Shown: positions 11,470-26,010, counted from the first letter of the stretch. The stretch: DNA of 64,000 nucleotides from Serinus canaria (GCF_022539315.1 NC_066317.1:49084435-49148434), one strand, 5' to 3'. The notes: generated from the sequence alone by a model not told the origin. Translations and numbers: made by a program.

Positions 11470-14400
11470 GTTTTTCTTCTTTTTTTGTTCATTGGGCTCA
11501 TGACTAATTTTGTTCTCAACATCTTGATTTTGATGACTGTTCTTTGAGTCTCCATTTTCACTCTCTTTTTTAAATCAGTTTTCAGCCTTCCTATCTCATA
11601 CAGTGCACTTTTCTCCTAAAAGTAAGTTTTTCTGCAGGTGTAGAGGCCAGCTGAATGCTCTGCCTCTTATCTCTCTGTTCCACAGTTTCAAGCCCACTTA
11701 TTATTTACCTCTGTAGAAATTAGGAATCTGTTTATCATCTATTCTCCTGTGAGCGTTATATGTCAAGAATTTCTGAAAATGCAGCCTTCTCTGGTTTATC
11801 CATCTTTGGTAAAACCACCTGAATTGACAGCAGGTCAGTCCTTTTAAGATGTGGCAATGAGAGTTGCTGGTAATTACTGCTTGCAAGTGTAAACAATCAT
11901 GCCCATGTGCTGAAGGGACCAAAGTAATGTCAGCCAATTATAAGCAATGAGAAGAAAATCATAGTTGCTGGGCTGGTGTGAATGCTGGCAGCCAGGTAAA
12001 CACAACACTTCACCTGGAAGAACTGAGCTGACTAACTCTCCCTTTGCTCATATTCCATGGCCTCTTTTGAATGCTTTCAGGTCTTCAAAGGGAGTCACAA
12101 TCCACAATTTGAGAAACATTGCTGGAGTATGATGAGCTTCATGGGAGACTTGTCATTAGTAGGAGAAAACATATCAAAGAGGTGGCTCAGTGCTTGTTAA
12201 GGAAATGATATTTCTGAAATTCCTCTGGATCATAAATCATCAAAGGACAGTTTGAAACAGACCAACTTGCCTTTTCATACACAACTGACAATAATGTCCC
12301 ATATATGCTGATAGAGCTTTCTTTTATCCTGGAAAGATATTAAAAGCCATCTGCACTGCATTAATGAAGTGCCGGTCTTACTCCTATGAAAGACAATGGC
12401 AGCTCTTCTGTTAGGTGGAAGTTTGCATGGTTTATAATTTTTAAAGCATTAGGATCCCACAGTGAAAGGTATGCTTTATAAGTTAAGCTTTCTGCATGGA
12501 AAGCACATGAAACAGAGCAGAAGGCTTTCCTTAGCTTTCTTGGATAAAAGAAGCTTGGAGGAAACTCTAGGCCAGTGTACACTTCTGTTGGCACTAACAA
12601 TTTTTGAGGATGGCATAATTAAAAGAGGAATCCTAGAGTGGAAGTGCACATGACCATTTCTCATCAAAGCTTTTCAGATGGGTCCCACACTGCTGAAATC
12701 AATGGGACATTCACAGGACAGGATGGAGCTTTAGTGGTTTGTTGGCTGCAGTTCTTCATTGACATTTTTCTGGGGCTGCCTGAGGTCAGTGCAGTAACTA
12801 AGGATAAAGAGCAGCAAACTTCAGCTATCTAAGTAGTAAACTCAGCTGCATTTTACTGCAAAACTTTTTAACACTGAAAATTTAGAGGAATTGTGCACAG
12901 ATTGTAAGTAGAGCTTTTGCTCAACAAATTAATTCCTTGAACTGTTGCTAGGTGTGGTTTCAAAACAGTTCTAATTCTACCAATATATGCTCTTAAATAA
13001 CAATAAAACATGACTCTTCAAGGAATTAGAAATGTGTTTGAACAGTATCCTTTCTGCTGGCATAGCTTTGTTGGTTTGTTATGTTTTGTATTAGTACTTT
13101 ACATAGATACAAGAAAAATATTCTACTTAATAAAAATACTGTCTCCTATCAAGAGTGATATTTAATACAAATCACATCAAAGCTCTCCACCACACACTGT
13201 CAATTCTTAGTGATTTAATAAAACGGCCATGATCTGTTCTGTGCAAGTTTACAAGTCACAGCCTGTATGCAGATCCTGTATACAAGTTATTGCATTCAAC
13301 TGGTGAGACCAATTACAACTCAGAATAGCAAATCATCTGTAAACAATCAGAGTCCTAAATTATACATTGTCATTAATTTAGCTGTGTAAATCTAGAAATT
13401 TTACACTACTAAACCAGAGAAAAAACTGTAATATATGGCCCATACATTGAGTCCATAAAGGGACTTTATAAATGGTTTTGTTATTTTAAATCAAGAGAAA
13501 CCAGGTAAATAAAATATCTTAGTGTACTTTATAGGAAAAATTTTAGGCAAATAATTTTGTTGTTAGTATTAGATGTAGGCTTGTAAAATATTAGCAAAAT
13601 GCAAAGCTTATGGCTTTATTTTCAGTAGTTTATTTTTATTCAATAAACAACATATATTTGCTACCAGAAAGTTTTGATTTAGCCTAATAAATTAATTAAT
13701 TAGTCTTAGGGATACGTGTGGATGTAGATCTGAGAACATTTTGGAGCAGATTACTCTACACAGTGATACCAACCACTGTGCTTTTTCTGGATCACAGTTT
13801 CATAATTTGGGGTCATTAAGGAACACAGCATGAGACATAATCAAATCAAGGCCTTTCCTAAACTTGGAACACCAAAAATCACGACAGTTCTATTTTAAAA
13901 ATAAACTCAGGTTTTGCTTGCAGCATGGTAGGCAGCTCCCATGTTTCCAGGGAAAAGGAAGGGATTAATATTCTGTCTCTGCAGGTGGGAAGGCAAGTTA
14001 CCTTTACACCTGCCAGTGCAATTCAGGGTGGAAGGAGGGGAGGATATTCTGATGGATGAAATAAAGAAGAAAGGAATAAGGGCTGGAATTCTGCTGCTGT
14101 GTTAAGGGATAATGGCTGATGTCTAGGACAGAAATGACCTAAGGGGATAGCCCCAGGTTATGATTAGAATTGTTAAGGCATGAACAATTCATGAGTGGGC
14201 TGAGTCAGTTTATTTTTCTAGTAACAACTGGAGGAAATTTAACATGAATTTATCTTTGGGGTTGGTGATTTTATCTGAATAATTTAGCAGATGTGCCCAC
14301 CACTCCTGTAAATTGCTTTAACTAATTTTTTTTCTTACACAATAAATTTGTTCCAAAACAGTTTTTAAAAATCTGTCTCTTTACTTTTGATTCCTAGAGG

Positions 14401-17400
14401 TGGTGGGGCATGTTGCTCTGTGTCCTGCTTTGGATTGTTTGTGTGCATTTTGTACTCAAACTGAAATAAAGTTCGATTTTATTATTCCTTGCACAGTTTA
14501 GCTGTGAAAAATTACTGCATGCTTAGGACATCTTAGGGAAATTTTTCATTTTGGATGCCATGCTGATTTCTTGAACAATGAGAACAGTCATCATCTGTGG
14601 CAATCTCCACAGAGGAGCTCTTCCCATCTTATCTAGTTTTTCCTGTCTTGAGAGAGTTTCACAATGAACACTTAATGTGAACAGTAGTGATGTAATCAGA
14701 TAAACTGGGCTGCACCAGGTGTAGGATTACGGGATGGTGATGGTGTGTTTGCATGGGCAGTGTTTGAGCCACTCATCACTCCTGTTCCTGCAGTGGCCTG
14801 GGCTGCAGAGTGCCCAGAGGTTGAGGAGAAGCAAATGTGTGCAAATGGCAGCCAGAGATCTGAATGGACATTGCCAGCCCAATGCCTCCAAAGCCACGTG
14901 AAAGTTCCTTGGTTCTGTACTTTTTTGTGGGTTCCACATTTCTTTTTCTTCCCTTGAGAGCTGCAGCCCTGCCTTTTTATTCCTCCCCAGTGCTATAGGA
15001 GGAGGAAAGCACAGCTCCTCCCTTGACAGCTGATCTAGAGGCAGCCCATAAGGAGGATGGGCACCCCATGAGGAGATTTTGGACACTATTTCAACTTGGC
15101 TGTTTTACTCCTGCTCTTCTGGTAGTGTGGTATTGATATGACTCAGAATTGCTTTCCACTAGTCCCATGCTCCCATGCCTGATTTCCCCAAAGTGTTGGG
15201 CTGTGGCCATTAATTTTGTGTTCATAATGAAAAGCATGAGTAAAATCCTTTAAAATAGTGTCCTCTTTTTTTGTCATGAAAATGTTTAAAATAGGTTTAT
15301 ACTGTGCCAGCTGCTTGTAATGTGTTACACTTCTCTGAGGTTTGGTTCATATTTTACCATTGCTGTCTGGAGTTCCTTGTGATTTTACTACTCTGTGAGG
15401 ACAGCAGCATCCTAGTGCCACAGAGATGTGCTTTGAACACAGAGTGACAGCCTGCAAGCCCCAGGTTAGGTAGATAAATAACTTCTGTATGGTCATAGCC
15501 TATGAAGTCCCCTTGATTTAATGCCTGTTTTGGGAGCCCTAGAGGTGTGCCCCTTGGGTGGGACTCCTCAGCTTCTGTTTTTGCTTTTTAGAGGCAAATA
15601 CCAAGTGCATACTGCATCTAGTAGAGCAACATGAAGCAACTAAAGAAGCATTCAATAGCAAACACATTCTGGAGTAAATCTGAGGGTAAATCACATTAGC
15701 TAACTTGCTGCAAATAGATTTGACTTGCTTGTAGGGGGACATCAACTCCAACACTGTTTTTCTGCTTGTTTCTGATTTTCATCTTGAGTGCATTCATAGC
15801 CATGCCCTGGGGTGGTTGCACAAACGATGTTTTAGACATGTAAATCTGACTAATAACACATCCACCCATGGCTGGCAACCGAGCACAGCACAAATCCTGA
15901 CACCAAGGGATGATCTAATCCCTGGAGGTATCTCTGGCCTGAAGGAAAGCAGGGAGGGAAGAGAAGGCTGGCTTCTCCAGTGGGTGGCACTTAGGAGGAC
16001 TTGCTCATCTAGGAAGGCACTGGGAGAAGAGAGTGGATCTTTTCATAGCCATATCTGGTTTGTGAAACACCTCCTGTACCATGCCTGCCTGCAGTGGTAA
16101 CAAGCGGTGAGTGGACTCCTCAATCTGGCATTGCACTATCTGGATTTCCAGAGACCTCTTCATTTTGCATAAATCCACTCAGGTTTACAGATGGGCCAGT
16201 TAAGAAGCTGAAATTTTAACTTTCCCCTAAATGGCTTTTTCCTGATGATCAGGAATAACCATCTGAAGGGGGAACCAGTAATTTGCTCCAGCAGACACCA
16301 TTGTAGCAACTGTCCTCAGCATAACCAATGCTGTGGCAAAGTGATGTCTGTGAAAGCAAAACTTTGCCAAGAGGTGACCAAGCATACTGTATGTGCAAAT
16401 CAGGAATATCTTCATGAAAGTCAGAAGAGTTAAAAATCTCAGGCCTCTGTTAAGTTGCACCAGCCTGTCCAGCCCCTCAGATCAGCATCCAAACTAAGAG
16501 AGAAGAAATATAATTTCTGGTTCAGTTTCTGGTGTTGGCTTTCAGATATGACTAATATTAATGTAGAAAGATGGAAAAATCTGGAAGAGAGGACACACAA
16601 GAATTCCAGCCTTTTGGAAAAAGTCCTTCATTGTCTCCATCATCGATGTCGTGTGACATGAGGTCAGTGTGCCAGGCTTTTGCCTTCATTAAGCATCATA
16701 ACTGAAGTTGCACTGCAGTGAGCAAAATAATACTACTTTATTTGTTCATGGATTGAAGCTGTGGTGTCACATAATACCTCCTAGGAAACTGCATAGCTCT
16801 GGGAACTTGGCCATAGGTACAATGAACTCTACTTCCCTAGCCATTTTCCTCCTTTTCTTGGTTTTCCCTTCATGCACATTTCTTCTTGTGTTTATCCACT
16901 GAGTAGCAGGCAGTGATGCTGGGTGGGAAGCTGGCCCCAGGGGTTTGGGATGGGAGAGCTTGTGTGCGCCCTTTCCCTCCCTCCAGGGCTGCTGCTGGCA
17001 TTCCCTTCAGTGCCAATCCCAACCTGCTGGTTGGGGTTTGGTGGGGAGAGACTTCTGCTGCACCCTGTTCCTGGCAGGTACACTCTCCTTTAGGGCACTG
17101 CCTCTGGCTGTGCTAACAAACTCCTGTTTCTTGTCAGCAGGCAACAGCAACCTCCACTTTGCCTGCCTCCTCTGCAGTAATGCAGAGAAGAAAAGGGCTC
17201 CCTGGTTTATTTGACTCTCTTGTGTCCTTTGTAGATGCTGTGACACTAAGCCAGACCTCACTTACATGTAACTCACTGCACTTGTCCCTTTAAATTATAA
17301 AGGCACACAACTGTCTGTAAAATGGCTTAACAGCTACTTACAGCATATAATTAGCATTTCATGGGCTCCTCATCTGGGCTAGTACAAACAAGCACAGCCT

Positions 17401-18170
17401 TCTGGATACTGACAGCAGGCACAGGCTGTCTGAAGAAGAAAGCATCTGTATGTCAGAGGTGAAGTGGACAGGAGCAAGCCCTTGTTGTTGCTATGGGGCT
17501 AGCACAGAGCCCCCACAGATTTCATGGGGCCCATGAGAATGCCCCATTTTCCTTGCAGACATGCTCCCAGACAGAGCCTCAGGGTTTTTACACTGGCCCA
17601 GGGTTTCCAGCCAGTGGGAAGCCCTGGTCAGTGACTGATTCTTGCCTGAGCTGACATAAATCTGGATACCTGCACTGTTTCTACAACACATACAGAGATT
17701 AGCTACCCAGTATGTGCACAGCCCGTCTAAAAGTCCTGTGGATTTCAGATAGTGTTGTTCTGTCTGTGGGTTTCTAGTATAATAAATCTGAAGTGTTCTG
17801 GATTCTAGATTTGCCCTGCTCATTCATGTTATTCAACAGAACTGAGCATGCATGCTAAGCCAAACATGTCCCAGAGCTCCCAGATCTCTTGAACATCCAC
17901 AGATCTTTTGTGCAGAGAAAGTGCAGTCAGTCTGAATGCTTTCTGAAATGTTGAGTTTGTAACACATGGTCTACAGAGTTCATTCACACATATTTCCAAC
18001 TGGGAAATCCCAGAGAAAGGGTTATAGCAGTCTGAGGGTTGAATTAATGTAGTTTTTTATCCTTAAGGACATCTCAGCTTGCTTGCAGTCAGGGTTTTAT
18101 CCTCTGGAAATAAATTCTAAAGTTATGCTTGGCTAACCTTAATTATTTGTCAATTTAATATTTGCTTTCT
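11470..18170. other. long non-coding stretch
   Basis: No coding frame is convincing. The portion at 13.0-13.7 kb is AT-rich, with clustered homeobox-, SOX- and forkhead-like words (see findings), and could be a conserved regulatory element. Otherwise I see nothing. Confidence 0.55.
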
Positions 18171-18181
18171 CTTGTTTTCAG

Positions 18182-18236
18182 AGCAACTGATGTGAGCATG
18201 CTCTCATGACTCGGGAGTACAACCAAGCACACAGAG
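18182..18236 (+). other. candidate small exon (splice signals only)
   Basis: A strong acceptor (TTTGCTTTCTCTTGTTTTCAG) ends at 18181 and a good donor (ACAGAG|GTAAAT) follows 55 bases later. The enclosed sequence has two ATGs but no recognised protein. It would fit a 5' UTR or lncRNA exon. The evidence is consensus matching only, which gives many false positives. Confidence 0.2.
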
Positions 18237-18940
18237 GTAAATGCTCTTCTGGTTTTCTTCATCAGCCATTTCATATCTATCCATACTTTTTTTTTTCCTT
18301 GAATTTGCTGGACTCATTTAAAGGCTGTCTGCCATTATAGCAGTGGCCAGTTAGGTGAGATGCTGACATACATGGAGAGTTGTCTCTACCTTGAAGAGGG
18401 AGTCACTTGTTAAGACCAAGTTTAGGTGGTGACCTCAAGTAGTGTGATGCCATCACCACAACCAACACAGGGAAGCTCACTGCTGCATCCTACATGTGGG
18501 CCTGAGGACACTGGACTGTTTCCAGTGTTAAATATAACATGAGTGAATTCAAGGTTGTGTGTCATGTCACACAAATCTGAGTGTGACTCAGATCATATTG
18601 CAGTGAGAGAAAAAGCTGCTGTGGATGCCCTTGAGAAGCAGGTGCTGTGGGACCTGGGTGCAGATGTAGTTTCAGGCTGGGGTGCAGTGTGTGAGGAAAT
18701 TTTGTTGCCCAAGGGTAAAGTGGGCAGTCCTGAGTTTCCTTAGGGCTAGGCAGAATGCCCTGCCTGTATGTCTGTGTGTGTATGGGTGCATAGGTGTACA
18801 TGGGCTGCTGTGGAGGGGGGCACTGTTTGTGTGTGATGTGGGCAGGGGCCAGCCCTTCCTAAGTATGGAAGCTGCACAGCAAGAAACTCACAGGTGTGTC
18901 AAGGGAGATCCCCAAGGAATGTGGGATTTCTCCTTGCCAG

Positions 18941-18987
18941 AGGAGATGGGGATTCTTGCAGGAAAGCCCCATGGAGCTGGATGGAAG
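18941..18987 (+). other. candidate small exon (splice signals only)
   Basis: The acceptor-like TTTCTCCTTGCCAG ends at 18940 and the donor GGAAG|GTAAGG begins at 18988, enclosing 47 bases. It lies about 700 bases after the previous candidate in the same orientation. No protein is recognised, and there is no transcript evidence. Confidence 0.15.
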
Positions 18988-18989
18988 GT

Positions 18990-20280
18990 AAGGGGGTGGT
19001 CAGAGGGAGGTGGCATCCCCTCCCACCTGTCAAAGGGTAATGGGAGCTCTACCTTTGCTTGCACTGTGTTTAGATTTCAGGCTTTGCAGGCAGGCACTGT
19101 TCCTTACTGTTTGTACAGTCATTGGCCCAGTAAGTCCTGATCTTTGCCACCTCTGCAGTATTGATGAGTAATACCAGGCCCTGTAATATTAATTCTACAG
19201 CAACCCTGGCTCCATGGTCAGACAAGCTCAGAGAAGAACACGAAGATCCGGAGAGTAATTCTGTTCAAATATGAAGCAAGGGATGTGGGTACCCACTATT
19301 GAGTGTCAGAATGGTGGCAGAAATTAGTTTTCTGGAGGCAGCTGAATGAGGTTTGACCAGTGACAAAACCACAGTATAGAGATGTTTGTAGGACAAGGAA
19401 GGCAACTGCCAGTTGGTTTCTCAGTGTATGCGTAATAGGAAGAGTTTTTAGAACACTGGAGTTTATATCTGGAATTATGAGAAGGGGTGGCAATTTGGCT
19501 GAGGAGTGAAAATGGAAGAATGGATGTTGAGGAGCCTGATGGACCCCAAGCAGTCAGTCTCTTCCTCTGAACCATGGTTTTCTAAAAAGGTATTGGTTTT
19601 GTACCTCTGAGATGACATATTTGAAGGAAACTCCTGGCAGTGGGAACCCCAAGCCTTTACTTGCAATGGCCTTCAAGGAAAAGTAATTACACTTTGGTCA
19701 GTTTGTGTATCAATATTTCATAGAATTAATGGGGTACCTCTCCACTGAGTGTGTAGATACTCTGCCCTTAAGATTAGCTCAGGATAGAACTGATTGCTGC
19801 TCCTCCCAGTAGTTCAAATTCAATACTTTCAGAGAGTCTTTGTTTCTCTTCCAGCTAAGCCAAAGCAGTGTGAATTCGGTGAATTACAATGAGCGAGACA
19901 CTCCCTAGTGCTATTTTCAGTCACTTTTGAGATTAGATCTAGGTCCCCTTTCCTTTGAAATGAAAGTAATCCATTTTTATGTGGTGGTTGCATTCTATGC
20001 TACTAACATGAGAAAGTCAATATCAGGCAGTCATTTCAGTGCTCTGCTTATTCTGGTTAATGCACTATATTCTCTCATTGAAGGAATTGAGAAGTTTGGA
20101 TTCTTAAGATGCTGATGATAGAGGGCTCTTGAGATAAAAGTGAAAAGCAAAGCAGAAAGCAGGGAAAATAAGGTGACTGAGGTCAGGTGCTGGCATTATT
20201 TGGCATGTTTTCTAAAAGTATTTTTTTGACCAGGAAGAGCATTTTGGCACTGCTGATTGCATTAATTCTGTTCTGTTCTT
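18990..20280. other. non-coding stretch, nothing recognised
   Basis: There are only short chance frames and no recognisable element. Confidence 0.55.
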
Positions 20281-20282
20281 CC

Positions 20283-20378
20283 CATCCGTCCATCCATCCA
20301 TCCATCCATCCATCCATCCATCCATCCATCCATCCATCCATCCATCCATCCATCCATCCATCCATCCATCCGTCCGTC
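20283..20378. repeat. CATC tetranucleotide microsatellite
   Basis: The array is about 96 bp of tandem CATC (GATG on the other strand). CGTC variant units occur at both edges and a pure core lies between. Open frames across it encode only His-Pro-Ser-Ile or Met-Asp-Gly-Trp repeats and are artefacts. Confidence 0.95.
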
Positions 20379-20379
20379 T

Positions 20380-23300
20380 TACATTTTATTTTTCATCTAA
20401 TATGCACACCCTTTTAAATCTGTTGTTGAGTTTAAGGTGTGCTCATTAAAACCCCTAAAAATCCACTTAACACCCCATGAAGGACAAGTGATTGCTTCAA
20501 TCCACTGGAACCATCTGAAATGCCATTCCTCATCCTGTCAGATTTTGGGATACTTTGTTGTCATAGTCTTAGAAATTTATCAGGCAACAAGCACCAAATC
20601 ATTGGCTTGCTGACTTTTCAACTAGATACCAGAAGTTCCCTATCTGTGTCCTTTTCCTTTTGATCTCACAATCTGGGTGTGTGACCTTGTTAGTCTCCTT
20701 GTTATCTTCCATTTCTCTAGGGGTGGGGGGGTGTTTGTGTTGTGTGTTCTCCTTTGCATTCTTTGTGTACATTTTATAAAGGGAAATGGATTTTTGTGGT
20801 GGATTTTTTTTTTTTTTAATAGGAGGCAGAAGACAGTGGCTGAAATATCACCTTAGACATGAGTCTAGGGACCTGCTCACTTGTCTCCTTTTTTAAAAAG
20901 ATTATGATCACATTTCCCTCCATAATCTGCTCCCCAGCAGTGATAACATTCTGGGGTGCAACAGAGTGTCTTACAGCATTGACTACTCCTGTTATCTTGG
21001 CTGCATAATTATACGAGAACAAACAATCAAAGAAAAAATCTACACCTGAATTCAGAGTTCCTTCAATGGAGAAACATCCTGGAATTCAAGATGCTCTTAA
21101 AAGCAGTGAAGACACCACCATTGCATTGCAGTGGTCCTTCTTTACATCTCTCCTATTAATCAGCTCTCTTTTTTCCTTATTGCATTTCAGACACTCATTG
21201 AACAATCTGATGGTTTACTCTTGATGTCTGGTTATCTTTGAATAAAAGACACAATTCAGCTTTCACCTGAAGAAACTGGGTCCTGTTTCTGTCTCTTTTT
21301 TCTCTTCACGTTCTTTAGTATGGCTGGTGGTTGCCATTCCCTAATATTATTTTTTCCTTCCTTTTCTGCTTGATTCCTAGTATATTTATTTCCTTTTGAT
21401 GCAGATAAGGATATGTACCAAAGTGCTTGGAGTTAGATACTTCAACTAAATCACCTAAAACAGACACATGAAGAAACAATGTTTATCAGAGTTACAGTTG
21501 TTTTCAATCAAGAGAAGAAACTTCCGAAAATCAGCTTATTGAATTTTATTAGATTGATCTTACTTTCTAAAAAAAACCATGGTTGGATCCCTTTCTTGTG
21601 GACTTGTGACAAGGAGGGAGATGTGTGTGTGAGAGAGAAGAAAGAACATTAAAAAATGTCTATTCTTTTATTTATTTTTCCCACAAAACCAAACAGCCAA
21701 AGAATATCCAAATGTGGAAATTTCAGTTAAGATTTGAAAAGCATATTTTATCATATAGACTGCAGTTCTTGGCTTTTATCTGCACTTGTAGTATAGCTGG
21801 ATACCTGGATGATCTTTCTTATTGGTCAGAAGTACTTTAGGTCTTGCTGTAAGGACCAACACCTGGGTGCAGAAATCATCCCTGACTTCTGGTGCTTCAG
21901 GGGATGAACTGCAGTCTGGTCCCTCTCTGACTCAGCTCCACTCTTCGGTGTTACCACTTCTGGGACAATGATGGTCTGGACCACCAGCTCCACACTATAA
22001 AATGGCAGCCCAATCTAAATGCCTCCAGCCTCTCACCTTCAGGGTGGAGGGTGTTGGGATGCCACCAGGGAGCACTACAGACCAGAGTGGGCTGCATGAT
22101 TTTCCTGGAAGAGCAGGTGGGAGACATGGAGATGGCTGCACCAAGTCAGGGGTGCCTTGTGCCTTTCTGTAAATGAGCATGTGCTTGGCCTTGTGCTGGT
22201 GGCTAAAGAGATGAGAGATGCACCCTTGAGGGCAGCCCCAGCAGCCCCTCAGTACCTCAACTCTGTTCCTGTATGTCTGCTTGTGTGCACACTTGCCAAA
22301 TAAAGGCAGTGCTGCAGCGTGGAGTCACAGCAGGCAGTGGGCTCTCCCCTGCAGAAATCACTTCAAGGAGGTCAGCAGGTCCTTTAGTCCCATATGCTTG
22401 TTCCCCACAGCTGTAGGATCTGTGACATGAGATTGGGCCAAGAGGAGGTTAGGTCAGGAGAAGGATAGTATTGTAGATGGGACAGAAATTGTCACCTACA
22501 ATTAGATCTGAAGTGATGGGACATGAGTGTGATTGATTACTGAGCCGCAGTGACAAAGGGGAGGAGGTTAAGGGAAAAGGGTACAGCAAGAAGGAAGTCC
22601 TGCAGTTTGGGTGACTCTACTTGTTCTTGCTTCAGTTAAAAGTGCTTTTTAAAGCTGCATTACTGGTGAAACACTTCTCTGGTGGAAGAGGAGAACCTCC
22701 TGAAGTGTTTTGGTGAAATAAAAGACAGTAATTGCCATGACCTACCCATAGATGGGGGTTCTTCCAGGAGTAACAGATGAAATGGAAAGGCAAAGCCTGG
22801 TTCTCTTCAGCCTGTGACATATTCACAAGCCAAAGCTATTGCTGTCCAAAGCAGTCTGCAAAAGTCAGATCAGTACAGTGGTAATTTTCTTCTGCTTTGT
22901 GCAGAAAAAATTTAGTTCTTGCTTTGAATTAAACCAGATGGCCTAGGTTTGAACTGAAAAAAAACCCCACACAGTTACTCCTGTAAATTTGTTTCTTCTT
23001 TCAGGAGACTGAAAACTGGTGTAAATTCCAGGGAAAGGGTTAAGTAAGTGTATCAGGAGATTGTCAGCCATTGGTCTGACTTTAAAACAAGGTGCCGGAG
23101 GGCATATCTTAACTTGACATGTTGCATTGTTAATTTACAGTTTGGGTGTGGAAGGACCTGCCTTCCCTTCTTTGTAATCTATGCAGGTGTGCACAGGACT
23201 TCAAAGCCATTTGCTGTGGAGCTTATGTCTGTGAGAAAGGCTCAGCTGAGCAAAAATGTAGTGGGAGATGTGAACCCCAGCTCCCTTGTGCAACTGCCTG

Positions 23301-26005
23301 TAAGTCAGTTTGTAAATGTGGATTTCTGCTGCATACTGTTTCTGCAGAGGGGGTTTAAGCCTTTTCTCTGTGTCCCCCTGCTGCAGATTGTAGGTTTTAT
23401 GCTAGAGTGAGGTTTTGAAATGATTTTCTAAAATGTGTCTGAAATTACATGAGCACACTAGTTACTCTAAGAATTTTTTCTCTGCTTCCAGATAATTTGT
23501 AAAATTCTCTGGACTTCTACCACTGTTTAAATTTGCAGTATCTTGGGGCATCTCAGAAAAATGATCGCAGATTTCTCACACTGAGAGTTCACTATTGATT
23601 AATTGTCACATGAAACTGGGCAGTAAAAAGTTCTTCTACTGGTCTGGACCTGTCAGCTAAACCTCTTTAAACCTGGAATACCTCAAATGCACAGAAACAG
23701 CCTAGAGTGCGTGGTGAAGCACAAGTGCTCATGCTCTTCCAGACTGTGTGCAGTCATTATTTGTAAGAAATGAGCTCTTGGTAGGTTTGGCAGAGCAGGG
23801 GTGGCAGTTTTGACAGCACAGGCATTTGCACACATGTACCTAACCATTAACACTGCACAGCTGAGCTGGGCAGAGATCAGCCTATCCCATTTTTTCCTCT
23901 CTCTAGCTGGAGGGAAGAGACTTCAGCTCTGTATTCAGGATTACTAAACTTTTTTTTTTCCCATCTTTGACATTAGCATAGAAAAGTTACAAGGAAATTA
24001 AGCTAGTAAAACTGGACTTCACAATTTTTCCTAACTTATTTAATGGCTCCAGTACTTCTTTATTGCTTATTATTGTGACCACAATTATAGAAAGAGTAAT
24101 AGTGATGGGCCTTTCTGGCTCTGCTTTGCTTGGTGATTTCTTTTATAGCTTTCTTTGTCCATTTCATGTTTTCACTTACCAATTTTTTTGGACCTCCTGG
24201 ACTGAAATTCAGCATTGCTACATAGGAGAGAATATTTCACCTGCAGTTGTATTGCAGAGAACCTTACTCCTTGTTGGTTTTTGGGGTTTTTTTTTTGACA
24301 TTTGGTTTTAGTCTGATGCAGAATGAAAGTTGCACCTTTCAAATACTTTTGGAGAAATGCAGTCTCTGCAGGCTAGGTAGGCTGGTATGCTTTCATCCTC
24401 CATGCAGGTGAGGCACATCTGAAAATGGCCTCTGAAATGCTTACTGGCTCCAGCTGTTGCTAATGCCTGACTGCAGTTGTAGTTGGGAGTTGGCAGGAAT
24501 TGCCAGCATTTGTAATAAGATGTTTGTAGCTATAAGAGGAAAATTCTGAGTTTGTAAAACAATTGTTTTATATAACTTTACGTTATTTTTCTGCAATTCC
24601 TCTCATCTTCTAATCATCAAAGATTAATTGAATACAGAATGGTCTGTGAATTTTTGTTTTGCTCATTTTGCAGAGGTTGTAAAACCTTGTAAATGCTATG
24701 CTAGTGTTTGGAGTCCTCTTTTGGGACAGTAAAGGGCCAGGCTGAACTTATGGCTTTACCACATTAAAATATTTTCCTTGTTTAGAGAAAGAACTAAACC
24801 CCATGATATATGTATCCCAGGTGACCATTCAATGTACCAAGTTATTAAGTCTTCCCAGTATGAGCAGTTACATTTTGAATTAAATATTCATTACTCTAGA
24901 ATGAGAGAGGAGTTACTCTTCCACCAGCATTCAAACATAAAATGTCCCTGAAGCTTCTGCTATTAATATTCACCTCATTACTCAGGAATGGGACTGAAGA
25001 AAAGATTCCTTGATCTACCCAGTAGGCCTTACTTTTGTAAAAAATGAGGTTCTTCCTGTCTTTGAATCTCTGGAGAGTTTACAGGCATAACATCCTGCTA
25101 AATAGATTTTAAAAAGTAATTTCTGTGAGAGCTTGGGTCACTGAATAGTTTCTCATGGAATTTTCTGGAAGTCTTGAAGGTCAGGAGCAGGGCTTTAAGT
25201 GGAAATTCAGCGTGGAAAACAGAGCAGCTGAAATGACAACCTTAAGAGGATGCAGGTGATGCTGAACTGGTCTGGAACAAGAAAAGACTGTCCAGAAAGA
25301 TAGGTAAAATAAAAATAACTGTGGATTAGGCTCTCTAGCCTGGTGTTTTGGGGCAGTTCCAATTATCATAAAACCCTACATTAAATGGTGCAGGTATCCT
25401 AGGTGGAACAGATGGCAGCTGGTGGCCAAGGATGGGTGTGCACAGCCCACGTGGGAAGGTGCCCAGACTCCAGTTGTGCATGTTCATATCTCTTACATTC
25501 TGCTGCTGGTGTCAGATGAACACAACTTGTCTCATTTTACAGCAGTAGTCCAGTGCAAACAATTGTGTGACTTTTATAAAGGAAAATACTTGCAAGTCCC
25601 TATTTTTTTTTAGCTTCAGAAAAATTAATCCAGAACCCTAATTAAAAAGATGAGAAGGGGATTTAAGAGGAAGATCTAGAAGGAAATATATAGACAGAAT
25701 GTGGAGAGAAAAACCAAGAGAGAAAAGAAGAAAAAGGAAATTAATTTTAGTAACTATAGCAGGTATTTTGCTCCCCAAATGTTAGCCATTTATGCCAGAG
25801 CTGTAAAGCTTATAGCTTTTTTTTGTTCAGTGGTTGCTAGTTGGCTTCTAAATATGAGAACTAGGCAGAATATCAAGTAACAATTGAAAATAAGACATAA
25901 ATTTAAGCTTGACAGTTACAACACTGAATAGCCCTAAGCAGACATAGTTTTTTTCCTTGTGTTTGTTGTTTAGATGAAGAAAAAATATGTCTTTTTCTCT
26001 TATCT
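20380..26005. other. non-coding stretch
   Basis: No gene or named repeat is visible. A poly-T run lies at about 20807-20818. Frames of up to 120 codons near 23.0-23.4 kb show no recognisable domain. Confidence 0.55.
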
Positions 26006-26010
26006 TGCAG

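Noticed and set aside
16160..16215. MIR-like core near TTTACAGATGGGCCAG.
   Set aside because: Only about 15 bases resemble the core and the flanks do not continue the match.
20183..20417. Met-Asp-Gly-Trp or His-Pro-Ser-Ile repeat proteins.
   Set aside because: These are translations of the CATC microsatellite.
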